Under the pieces are notes generated by a model. The model saw only the letters and a list, made by a program, of their open reading frames with translations, was not told the origin of the DNA and searched no databases. Positions 8,501 through 15,495 of a stretch of 20,617 nt of DNA are shown here, piece by piece (the stretch's first letter is position 1; every line of letters starts with the position of its first letter). The stretch spans positions 1 through 20,617 of the forward strand of contig MDVR01000162.1 in NCBI GenBank assembly GCA_001940725.1, read 5' to 3'. Source of the DNA: Candidatus Heimdallarchaeota archaeon LC_2 (GTDB lineage Archaea; Asgardarchaeota; Heimdallarchaeia; Heimdallarchaeales; Kariarchaeaceae). Made by a program: the position numbers and the translations under genes.

Positions 8501-9592
8501 TGTTCCATTAATAGTAATAACTTGTCCAGCTCGATAAAATTTAGCATTAGGGTCAGTGAGGGGGGTTATTCCAATCTTACCTTCAGTGACGAAAGTAAAT
8601 AGGGATGTTGCTGTAATTGTTGGAGTTGGCGTAATCGGGTTTTCAAATTGAGTATCATTAAATGCAACTTGACCCCCTGTTACTGTGGCTAATAGTGTAA
8701 TCGTATCTTCTGTACCTGGCCATCCACTTGCATCTCCATATACGGATGAAATTGTAGCCTTATTGGTTCCATCAAGTACAACTGTAGTACTTAAATCATC
8801 TCCGTTTGTTCCTTGACCATAAGTTTCTTGAAGAGTTATTGATAATCCAGACAAACTTGCATTTGCAAACGTGCTGCCTTGAATTGTATAAGTATATGTT
8901 TCACTAGGTCCTACATTAGTTTTATCTACAGTTACGATCAAATCTGCTAAATCGGTAATTGATATTGTTTCTTTGTAAATTACTCCTGCTTGTCTGAATG
9001 GTTCGGTACCATTAAAATGAACAAAATAAATCCAAACATCAATATCTGGAGCTGTGAATGTCAAATCAAACGTATATGCACCTGCAACGTCAGTAATATC
9101 TGTTAAACCTGTATCTTCATATTTCAATGGATTGGAGACTAAATCGGTCCAGGTAAGTCCATTTATCAAGGGAGTAGTTGATAGATTACTTGTTTTGTAT
9201 AACTTTACAGTTTCACCATCCCACGGAACACTACTACCTGATTGAAGAATATCATTGATTTGATGGGTCTCATTGAATATCTTTACTGTATTAATCACAG
9301 TTGCAAGGGTTGTAATTGGAGATGGACCTCCAATTCCATTTGTTGTTAATTTATTGTAATTATTATTATTATTATTGTTATTTGTTGAAATAATTTTGGA
9401 ATTTGAAATTTGTCTAATTGGATTACCATTTTTTGATTGTATTGGAACCTGTTTTGAAGTTGTATTCATTGGTTTTGATGAATTATTATCCTCTTCATTT
9501 GTTGAATTTTTTTGCTGGGCATCAATAGACACACCTGACAATAATAAATTCGACAATAAAAATAAAACTATGAACAAATTTCGCTGCCTCAT
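5510..9592 (-). CDS. Giant Ig-like surface protein with C-terminal membrane anchor and cytoplasmic DUF4129-like domain
   Basis: This is a 1360-aa type I membrane protein. A signal peptide occupies residues 1 to about 25 (hydrophobic core FIVLFLLSNLLLSGV). An Asn/Ser/Thr-rich linker follows, with eight consecutive Asn at about 71-78. Then come ~1100 residues of beta-rich Ig-like or Big-like modules, with recurring patterns such as DNIRFVVLYYQF and VADFAGFG. By eye the ectodomain holds more than 30 N-x-S/T sequons, and I see no cysteine, so heavy N-glycosylation is likely. A membrane segment at ~1203-1223 is followed by RHNIKEYFERSARKRK and a ~137-residue cytoplasmic domain similar to the neighbouring 157-aa protein. 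It ends in EDDDDDFD. The ATG lies 4 bp after the upstream stop, and GGAG at 9604-9607 within the upstream gene's end can serve as ribosome binding site. The role is probably structural or adhesive; the specific ligand is unknown. Confidence 0.88.
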   Translation of the reverse strand: MRQRNLFIVLFLLSNLLLSGVSIDAQQKNSTNEEDNNSSKPMNTTSKQVPIQSKNGNPIRQISNSKIISTNNNNNNNNYNKLTTNGIGGPSPITTLATVINTVKIFNETHQINDILQSGSSVPWDGETVKLYKTSNLSTTPLINGLTWTDLVSNPLKYEDTGLTDITDVAGAYTFDLTFTAPDIDVWIYFVHFNGTEPFRQAGVIYKETISITDLADLIVTVDKTNVGPSETYTYTIQGSTFANASLSGLSITLQETYGQGTNGDDLSTTVVLDGTNKATISSVYGDASGWPGTEDTITLLATVTGGQVAFNDTQFENPITPTPTITATSLFTFVTEGKIGITPLTDPNAKFYRAGQVITINGTYANQSLVGDGSQGDLELALNNTQIDVTLLGAGPSLTLGPYFTNESGTFEFSFIFNETNFPDLNLFEETQISITLIIQSINVADDTEIILFKVKEDLASLTASDTSPETFYHPGSNSILVTGTVLDAQGDGAKFVPIIISINNKTTPNSAWNSQLVEEIVGTTVTTDGGTFSINIPITFTLNRPTFTINVTIGTFTNPTDWTTVGVLSITDETSSFNYYSSITTLVQVDLLDGNGLRNLNVSNTLLNDTYVNYYNNNAYYSISVIDEFGRNATGLVIDIAGSTNSVGDKTNSGTVTGSQSTFTFLFSDFVSANQLLYNTSGTTFVFSIVIANAFASLRVTEGEIFILMGPDNVAPGLTGLPTFPANLDLPNNFNITTEIDITLSALDNIRFVVLYYQFSNNTATNINDAIFLGIYLPKIMTYRGDGAFYFAELSFQNNGTWVDFYVEVADFAGFGLVDLYPSNTHPTGYAGWDTSFSLNFTSTNQTIVMGDIEIVNDNTFDLVNSIEINFQPLTQVTDVNPDEDITIDLLIEADNVGYKNVTISYQILQFDVDGNLIINGSFIDELLIIPPNIGILRISFTISGTILDQYFIRINYFYTIFDQAGNSYVTQEIQNEVDGLASFNTEVADNDDPVIPILDLQFEETVERNNTLTVKQVYNETETGSASYNITDTGIGIGNVILELFYYDADGVLLFPGLTQILVLNGSIFFNGTIDYPSSFLLWLSQVSNNGTFVNANRTGDFYFVGFEIDFTGLPINSTVSWELSVTDIAGNEIILNPQGTDLDLDPIRFSVIHPPIVIVPDIDVSETVVVSTIIDSDGNTILVTSTIQLFPDEEEDSGNALLIILVFSVLLFALTIYYQRHNIKEYFERSARKRKAKSTLSELIDEIKRLGAEERYKSAIKLVWEALERLSKEILQVPRSSTQTAREFASYLSTVTIVDRETLITISNAFESAKYGKDEPTYDDWDDAVKALDITVNTIIESGARVQIEDDDDDFD
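9359..9382 (-). repeat. AAT trinucleotide run encoding poly-Asn
   Basis: Eight Asn codons in a row (seven AAT and one AAC) occur in the low-complexity linker just after the signal peptide of the 1360-aa surface protein. The repeat unit is three bases, so slippage would change linker length without breaking the frame. Confidence 0.85.
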
Positions 9593-9596
9593 CTAT

Positions 9597-12500
9597 TCAT
9601 CTTCTCCTATTCCAAACAGAGTTAATACTCAGTAACCCAAGTATATTCACCAATGACCACACATTTATTTCAATTTGATTAGTATATTCGTAACTATTAG
9701 AAGGCATATCTAAGCTAGGACTGTCTAGTTGTATTTCACTCTCTCCAAATGTGTTTAATAGTAATGGTGGGGGAGGTGATCCAGTTGCAAAGAATTTAAT
9801 TGTCACAGCTAATGATGAAAAATCATGAGAAACAACTACAAAGTAAAAGAATATGGAATCTTGAAAACCATCTCTTTGAAGTGAAAGTGAAAGTGTTGCA
9901 GTTCCTGCAGAATTAGTTATCCCATTACCTGAAACAATTGATATTCCAACATTATTATTAGTATCACTAAGATCTATTAAATAACAAGTCGATACTATAA
10001 ATGCACCTGATTGACAACTAGAAAATATATTATTAGCTTCTAACAATGCATAGGATGGGTTTGCATCAAAAATAGTTTGATCGATTATATAATAACTGTA
10101 TTGTACTCCTTCAGCTGGCTCATTTGGAAATATTTGATTTCCCGGATTATCAAATCCTGTTGCATTGGCTTCTATATCCCATAAAACGGGATTACCATCT
10201 AACATTCCATTATCACTCAGATTGTCTAAGACGGGAGTACCCGTATCTAGTAAAACCGCATCCATTGTCATTGTTCTTTCAAACCATACAAATACGGGGA
10301 TTTGATTATATTTTAATCCAGCTTGTATCAATGCTAATGCTACATAAATCTCATTTGCAGCCTTTCCACCATCGATTAGGGCTTGATCAAAAGTTACATT
10401 GATTGTTCCATTCCCAGATATATCTGTGGTCGAAAACGTTCCAAGCGTATTGGCAGTTATTAATGAAGCAATTGGTACTTGTAGAATTAGTGATGCTAAT
10501 AGCGTGTTGTAATCATCTTCATTCAATAATAAAAATTGAACATTACTAATTCCCTCCATAGGGAGTGCATCATCATCTGTTACAGTTACTGTGAATTGTA
10601 GAGTATCTCCAAACAATGCACCATACGCATCTACATTACCGCCAGTATTTGGATTGACAATACTTGAAGTAGTAACATCTGCTTCAAGAACAAGATTTGC
10701 ATCAAGTTCCCAGCCCGTCAAAGTTCCATTAAAATTCAAACTGTAAATCGCAATAATGCCATATAATCCTATATCTCCTATATTTTCGAGTGGATCCACC
10801 TGGACTATTGTAGTACCCGCTACAGGAGTGAGACTTCTTGTATCAGTCTCATCATATGTAAATACTTGTCCCTGCCGGTTTACAAATATTCTGAAATCTC
10901 CCCATCCATCTGCATCATCAGTAATGACTGCCGGAATCTCTATTCCAATGTCTGGATCTATATCTCCCGTTAACATTTCAGATTCATTGACTAATCTTAA
11001 TGAAACCGTTTGTCCCTCTGCTGGGTTCCCATCATATAATATTCTTACTCTTCCCGTTAAGTCTTCTCCCATCTGATTAGTGAAGAAAGTATCTGTGGTA
11101 GGGAATGGATCCACAGTTATTGGGGTGAGTAGTGAAGTAGGAGTTCCTGAAGTGATTTCAATTTCAATATCGGGAGCACCTCCCAAGGCATTTTGACCAA
11201 AAGCAAAATCCGTACTATCCTCTTGCAATATCCATGGATCTGGAACTGGATTAAAAATTCCCCAGTGGTAGGTAGTTTCAGACCCCACTTGAACTGGAAT
11301 CATTACCTCAATCCAAACATGGAGATGCTCGAATAAAATTTCTATTTGATCACAATTACTACTACCAGTACAATCATTCCCATTTGAATCTTGAAAATTA
11401 CCTACTGAAAAACCAATAATTGGTCGTGCAGGAATATCAAAAGATCGTAACATATTGACAAATCCAGCTAATAGTTCTTTCATACCAAATTGAATATTAG
11501 GGTCTTCTAAAGCCCTGTAAAACCAATAAGCCTTATCTGCACCAGTATCTGCTACTCCTGATGTTTGTGTAGGGTCAATATTAAGTGATCCATCAAATAA
11601 TCCCTGTACAACTGCATTTTGTACATCATTATTTAAGAGAAGAGCAAAATTGTATACGCTAATTCCTGGATTATTATCAAGTATTGCTTTGTAACTATTG
11701 TACTTTGTTACGAAATCATCATCACCAGTATTAGTATCATCGAAATAATTTGAACCACCTGGAAGTGATTCAAGACCCCATATACCACTTATTTCATCAG
11801 GGTTGGCGGTGGATAAATCTCCAAATCTAGAAGTGGGGTAACCATCCAGTGTCGAAGAAAGCAAACTCATCGTGACTGAATTATCAGCAATATTCGTTTT
11901 GTTTTCAGTGATCCAGTAAGAATCATAATTTACAAATCCTTGAGTTCTTGCAGAGTCAAAACTCATTGATAATACTGGTTGTTCATTAATGTCTCTGTAT
12001 CCACTAATACTCCCATCTATCAGAGATCCATTATTACTGACTTCTGCATCCATACTTGCAAAATCATCAGTGATCGCACCACCAAATTCAGAATTCCATG
12101 GTACTAGTGCATCTCCTAGATATGCATTTGAGATAGTCAAGTATTGTTCGGCAATATTAAATGCTCTAGCTTCGTCAAAATTACTTCCAGTAAATACACT
12201 ATTATAATTAGCCTCTCCATCTAAATAATCCAATTGAGTACTGGTATAAGCTTGTTCAAAATCAGCTAATCCTGTATCATAGGTTTCAGCTACTCTCCAC
12301 CTGTAAAGATAACGATCTTGAAAATAATCTAATGGTTGTCCATCCGTCGGTGTAATATAAGCTACTTCTTCTTTCGGATCTGGAATATTACCCAAGAGAT
12401 CTAATAAGCCTTCTAAAAATTCTGCATAAAAGGGGGAATCAAGTCCAGTAAGGTCAAATGCTCTATCGTCGGGAACAAATTCATCATCAGATTGTTGTCG

Positions 12501-12968
12501 AACTAATCCCGGCTCATTAATAAACGGTGAGAATATGGCTGACAACACTATGAAAGTAGCCCAAATTGCAACTACTTCACGCGTTACAGCAGGGTATTTT
12601 CTAATCTTAAATCCTTTACGTATTAATGCATAAGCTAGAAAACCTGAAAGCACCATACCCAAAGTACCAGTGACAATTAATTTCATTGCAGCGCTTAATT
12701 CACTTGTTGAGTCAAGAAATCTTCGCGCTACACTATCTTCTTCACTAAGATTTCCGTTTTTACTAGCATAAATTAATCCGGAATATAATGCAAGTGGTAA
12801 ACCTAATAGGAGTGAGGGGATTTTCCCCCAAGTTAATCCTGGTATTCTCAAACCCGAGGAGGCTTTTTGGTATTTGATGACTTTTATATTCCCTTTGTCA
12901 TCCTTAACCCGTCTAGTGACACCTCGTTTTCGTTTTCTACCTGAAATATTTGAAGATGAAGAGCTCAT
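9597..12968 (-). CDS. Multi-pass membrane protein with transglutaminase-like ectodomain lacking catalytic Cys
   Basis: This is an 1123-aa protein and the first gene of the operon. It has a basic cytoplasmic N-terminus (residues 11-35), membrane segments at about 51-68, 96-116 and 131-150, a large extracellular region, and a final hydrophobic stretch at about 1104-1120 ending NRRR. This topology agrees with the positive-inside rule. Residues ~480-580 match the transglutaminase core: YWFYRALEDPNIQFGMKELL, then NMLRSFDIPARPIIGF, HVWIEVMIP and WGIFNPVPD. Aligned to the usual GxC, GIPAR, HaW, DPT motifs, the Cys position is Met496, His550 is kept, and the Asp position is Asn573, so it is probably inactive. 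Residues from ~625 are Ig-like modules. Cys533/Cys539 and a second pair near residue 1000 could form disulfides. A GGTGA lies 4 nt upstream of the ATG. Confidence 0.88.
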   Translation of the reverse strand: MSSSSSNISGRKRKRGVTRRVKDDKGNIKVIKYQKASSGLRIPGLTWGKIPSLLLGLPLALYSGLIYASKNGNLSEEDSVARRFLDSTSELSAAMKLIVTGTLGMVLSGFLAYALIRKGFKIRKYPAVTREVVAIWATFIVLSAIFSPFINEPGLVRQQSDDEFVPDDRAFDLTGLDSPFYAEFLEGLLDLLGNIPDPKEEVAYITPTDGQPLDYFQDRYLYRWRVAETYDTGLADFEQAYTSTQLDYLDGEANYNSVFTGSNFDEARAFNIAEQYLTISNAYLGDALVPWNSEFGGAITDDFASMDAEVSNNGSLIDGSISGYRDINEQPVLSMSFDSARTQGFVNYDSYWITENKTNIADNSVTMSLLSSTLDGYPTSRFGDLSTANPDEISGIWGLESLPGGSNYFDDTNTGDDDFVTKYNSYKAILDNNPGISVYNFALLLNNDVQNAVVQGLFDGSLNIDPTQTSGVADTGADKAYWFYRALEDPNIQFGMKELLAGFVNMLRSFDIPARPIIGFSVGNFQDSNGNDCTGSSNCDQIEILFEHLHVWIEVMIPVQVGSETTYHWGIFNPVPDPWILQEDSTDFAFGQNALGGAPDIEIEITSGTPTSLLTPITVDPFPTTDTFFTNQMGEDLTGRVRILYDGNPAEGQTVSLRLVNESEMLTGDIDPDIGIEIPAVITDDADGWGDFRIFVNRQGQVFTYDETDTRSLTPVAGTTIVQVDPLENIGDIGLYGIIAIYSLNFNGTLTGWELDANLVLEADVTTSSIVNPNTGGNVDAYGALFGDTLQFTVTVTDDDALPMEGISNVQFLLLNEDDYNTLLASLILQVPIASLITANTLGTFSTTDISGNGTINVTFDQALIDGGKAANEIYVALALIQAGLKYNQIPVFVWFERTMTMDAVLLDTGTPVLDNLSDNGMLDGNPVLWDIEANATGFDNPGNQIFPNEPAEGVQYSYYIIDQTIFDANPSYALLEANNIFSSCQSGAFIVSTCYLIDLSDTNNNVGISIVSGNGITNSAGTATLSLSLQRDGFQDSIFFYFVVVSHDFSSLAVTIKFFATGSPPPPLLLNTFGESEIQLDSPSLDMPSNSYEYTNQIEINVWSLVNILGLLSINSVWNRRR

Positions 12969-13259
12969 GATTTCACCACTGAACTAGTCTAGAGCATAGT
13001 TCTGAAATTGAAAATTACATATTACGAAAAGATGCAATCATCTAAAAGGCTTATCCGTAAAGAAGGATTATTGAAAAGCATTTTAGATTTTCACTTTCAA
13101 AATTTTATTCTTCATTTATCTTAATATAGTCTTTCAAATAAAGACATTTCATAACTGCAAAAAGCATACATTTTCTTAACTTGATATATCATTTGATATT
13201 AATACTTTCAGTCTACTGTTGCTTCCGTGTTTAAGTACTCAAATAGATTATAAAAACTA
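12969..13259. other. Divergent intergenic region, operon promoter side and TnpB left flank
   Basis: This 291-bp AT-rich stretch lies between the operon (-) and TnpB (+). It must hold the operon promoter. A weak TATA-like GTAATATGTAAT on the minus strand lies about 50 bp from the ATG, but nothing decisive is visible. The left end of the TnpB-carrying element should also lie here; I could not define it or find a target duplication. I see no convincing small gene. Confidence 0.4.
12973..12977 (-). promoter_or_regulatory. GGTGA Shine-Dalgarno-like site before the operon's first gene
   Basis: The minus strand reads GTGGTGAAATCATG. GGTGA matches the anti-SD complement core GGAGGTGATC and is placed 4 nt before the ATG at 12968, supporting that start. 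Confidence 0.4.
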
Positions 13260-14468
13260 GTGAGAACTCTTACTCGAACTTTGCGGATACCTTCAAAACT
13301 CGATGAGAATACAAAACTTATTCTTGTCAAAACAATGCAAGAGTACTCAAAAGCTGCACAAATGGGTTATAATTATGGTCTTTCTAATAAAACATTTTCT
13401 AGGATAAAAATTCATCATGGTATCTACAAAGATTTCAGAAAACAATCTCCTCTCAATTCTCAATTAGTGATAAATGGGAAGAACAAAGGAGTTGATGTAT
13501 TACTCAGTCAAAAAAAGAGGATTATGAGAAAACAAACCTCCAAAAAGAAGAAAAATAATATAATAAAACGACCTCAAGTAAAATTCAGTTCTATTATACC
13601 AATAAGATATGATTACAGGTGTTCAACAATCCATTTGGAACAGCGATATGTTTCAATAGCAACTATCTCTAAACGAGTAAATTTAACATTTGAAATTCCT
13701 AAATATTATAGTAAATTTATCGATTGGAAATTCAAGAGTTTTGAGCTGGTTTATATTGATAAACGCTTTTTCATTCATTTTGTGGTTGAGAAACCGGTAC
13801 CCCCTGAATTCTTGAAGTTACCCCATTCTGGTATGTTTATCGGAATAGATCGTGGTATGCGACATCTAGCAGTTAGTTCTCAAAATCAATTTTACAGTGG
13901 TTCTCGATTACGTGCTTCTAAAGATAAATATTTTAGATTAAAACGTAGTCTCCAGAAGAAAGGCACTCGATCAGCAAAATCTAAACTGAAGATTAGTTCT
14001 GGTAGAGAAAAACGGTTTCAGAAGGATATGAATCATTGTATAACAAAAGATATTATTTCAAAAATTCCTGTAAATTCAACAATTATATTAGAAGATTTAA
14101 GTTATATTAGAAAAACAACAAAGCGAAGAAGAAAAACAAGATCTAGTAGAGAATTCCATTCCTGGGCTTTCTATCAATTTCATATGTTTCTGGATTATAA
14201 AGCAGTGGAAAAAAATATAGAAGTTGTTTATGTGGACCCAGCATATACTTCACAAGAATGTTCAAGCTGTGGCTATATTCTCAAAAGTAATCGAGATGGA
14301 TCTAATTTTCTTTGCAAAAAATGTAATTTTTCTTTGAATGCTGATCTTAATGCTTCTTATAATATAAAATCAAGAATATTTGATGATAATTATCTAGTAC
14401 AACTTGCTCGTCGAGCTATACGCATGATGGGTGGGGCTTCCGTCATTATCCCCAATGTAGCGTCTTAG
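13260..14468 (+). CDS. tnpB: TnpB (OrfB) RNA-guided nuclease of the IS200/IS605 or IS607 type
   Basis: This is a 402-aa protein with the order expected for TnpB: a basic N-terminal region with Lys-rich tract (85-105), a RuvC-I strand FIGIDRG (Asp197), RuvC-II IILEDLS (Glu279), a four-Cys zinc finger (Cys334, Cys337, Cys352, Cys355), and RuvC-III NADLNAS (Asp362). The full D-E-D set and the zinc finger are intact and the length is normal, so the protein may be active. TnpB proteins are known to cut DNA using a guide transcribed from the element's right end and to help retain the transposon. The start is the GTG at 13260; an in-frame stop lies two codons upstream and the next Met is residue 26. 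No TnpA transposase is in the window, so this is a lone tnpB that would need a transposase in trans. Confidence 0.93.
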   Translation: MRTLTRTLRIPSKLDENTKLILVKTMQEYSKAAQMGYNYGLSNKTFSRIKIHHGIYKDFRKQSPLNSQLVINGKNKGVDVLLSQKKRIMRKQTSKKKKNNIIKRPQVKFSSIIPIRYDYRCSTIHLEQRYVSIATISKRVNLTFEIPKYYSKFIDWKFKSFELVYIDKRFFIHFVVEKPVPPEFLKLPHSGMFIGIDRGMRHLAVSSQNQFYSGSRLRASKDKYFRLKRSLQKKGTRSAKSKLKISSGREKRFQKDMNHCITKDIISKIPVNSTIILEDLSYIRKTTKRRRKTRSSREFHSWAFYQFHMFLDYKAVEKNIEVVYVDPAYTSQECSSCGYILKSNRDGSNFLCKKCNFSLNADLNASYNIKSRIFDDNYLVQLARRAIRMMGGASVIIPNVAS

Positions 14469-14478
14469 GGCAGCTACA
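14456..14478 (+). ncRNA. Hairpin at tnpB 3' end, candidate part of the right-end guide RNA
   Basis: TGTAGC at 14456-14461 pairs with GCTACA at 14473-14478 across an 11-nt loop that includes the tnpB stop codon. In IS200/IS605 elements the guide (omega/reRNA) overlaps the tnpB 3' end and contains a terminal stem-loop, so this position fits. The exact RNA limits cannot be read from the sequence. Confidence 0.35.
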
Positions 14479-14480
14479 AG

Positions 14481-14496
14481 AAAAAGTATACTTTTT
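14481..14496. repeat. Perfect 16-bp palindrome downstream of tnpB
   Basis: AAAAAGTATACTTTTT is self-complementary and begins 12 bp after the tnpB stop. It could be the right-end recognition hairpin of the element or, because it ends in a T-run, a transcription terminator for tnpB. Confidence 0.5.
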
Positions 14497-14655
14497 TGAA
14501 TGATAACCCAAAATTACTTAATGTATATATCTTCCAATAATTATTCGCAATTCTGATTGGTTGACAATAGTCTATCTCAAATATTAAAATATTTAATACG
14601 AACTGTTTTTCAATAATAATGGCAATCTGAAGGGTATCTCTTTTAATTATTTCAA

Positions 14656-14662
14656 TTATAAA
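14656..14662 (+). promoter_or_regulatory. Candidate TATA box for the TPR gene
   Basis: TTATAAA lies 61 bp upstream of the ATG at 14723. With archaeal spacing (start of transcription about 25 bp downstream) it would give a leader of roughly 35 nt. The region is AT-rich, so chance matches are common. Confidence 0.25.
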
Positions 14663-14722
14663 GAGAATATTCATATCAACTAACCAAAAGGTATTTTGCT
14701 ATCTTACGCAACTAGTAGTATC

Positions 14723-15436
14723 ATGGGAAACATTTTCACTCCACGGGTGAGTGGGAAAAGGGAATTATCACTGGCAACAGAGAAGCTCAATGAGGGGAAA
14801 TTGGAAGAGGCGCTGGAACTAACCAAACATGCTCTTGCAATAATTAGAAAAAAGGGTGATCAACAAGAAATATCCTATGTAAATGGGAGAATTCTTGAAA
14901 TTCAAGCAAATCTTTCAAAAAATCAAGGAGATGTCACTAATGCAGCCAGAGCATTTGGGCAATCGGCATTACACTATTCACAAGCTCAAAAACAAAAAGA
15001 AATGAATCGAGTAACTATCATTTATGTCGATCTTTTACTGGAAATGGGTAGAGAATTTGCTGAAATGCAAAAGTTTGACAAAGCAGCTTCAAATTTTGAA
15101 GAAGCTTCTATTGCATACAAAACCTTGGGATTGGAGATAGATTCGATGGAGGTAAAGGCAAAGGCATACATCTTTCGGGCTGCTTCCGTGAAAAATCTAG
15201 CTGATAGGAAAGTGTTCTTGCTAAAAGCTGTAGATTTGTTCAAACAATCGGGTATGGATCACCCGCTTGTTCTTGGACATGCTCAATATTATACTGCAAT
15301 GGTTGAGAAATTTCATGATAAAGAACAAGCAATTAGAAGATTGGATAATGCAATAGATTTCTATAAACAAGCAAACAATGATTCAATGATTGTTACAGCT
15401 CGTCTGTTACAAAATCAACTGCGAGAAAATCAGTAA
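14723..15436 (+). CDS. TPR-repeat protein
   Basis: This 237-aa soluble, helical protein is built of about five tetratricopeptide-like hairpins: ATEKLNEGKLEEALELTKHA, the NGRILEIQ...GDVTNAARAFGQSA unit, EMGREFAEMQKFDKAASNFE, the ADRKVFLLKAVDLFKQSG unit, and HDKEQAIRRLDNAIDFYKQA. TPR folds bind other proteins; the partner here is unknown. I chose the ATG at 14723 (MGNIFTPRV) because an upstream in-frame TTG at 14696 would add only nine non-repeat residues and neither has a ribosome binding site. It runs towards the thymidylate kinase gene, with 59 bp between the two stop codons, and does not form an operon with neighbours. Confidence 0.85.
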   Translation: MGNIFTPRVSGKRELSLATEKLNEGKLEEALELTKHALAIIRKKGDQQEISYVNGRILEIQANLSKNQGDVTNAARAFGQSALHYSQAQKQKEMNRVTIIYVDLLLEMGREFAEMQKFDKAASNFEEASIAYKTLGLEIDSMEVKAKAYIFRAASVKNLADRKVFLLKAVDLFKQSGMDHPLVLGHAQYYTAMVEKFHDKEQAIRRLDNAIDFYKQANNDSMIVTARLLQNQLRENQ

Positions 15437-15495
15437 TAAAATCTTGTAAATCTTAGTTTAATGTAATTTATCAAATTTATTATTATAATTAGTAT

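Larger units (their letters stand above)
13260..14500 (+). mobile_element. Lone-tnpB insertion sequence, ends undefined
   Basis: The tnpB gene with its 3' hairpin forms a transposable element of the IS1341-like (tnpA-less) kind. It lies between the surface operon and the TPR gene and interrupts no recognisable ORF. The left boundary is not visible and the right boundary is a guess based on the hairpins at 14456-14496. IS200/IS605 elements make no target duplications, so none is expected. Confidence 0.55.

Noticed and set aside
9359..9382. Triplet run as a CRISPR-like or regulatory repeat
   Set aside because: It is a simple AAT codon run inside a coding sequence, with no spacers.
11360..11390. 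Cys533 or Cys539 as the transglutaminase nucleophile
   Set aside because: Both lie after the IPAR motif in an Asn/Gly/Ser-rich insert, whereas the nucleophile precedes that motif by 12 residues at the start of a helix. They look like a disulfide pair.
14474..14674. 66-codon minus-strand open frame after tnpB
   Set aside because: Ile/Phe/Tyr-rich composition typical of chance frames in AT-rich DNA; no start context, no recognisable motif, and it overlaps the probable end of the transposable element.
14723..14740. MGN-type start of the TPR protein as an N-myristoylation signal
   Set aside because: Archaea are not known to have N-myristoyltransferase, and position 6 is not the favoured Ser/Thr.
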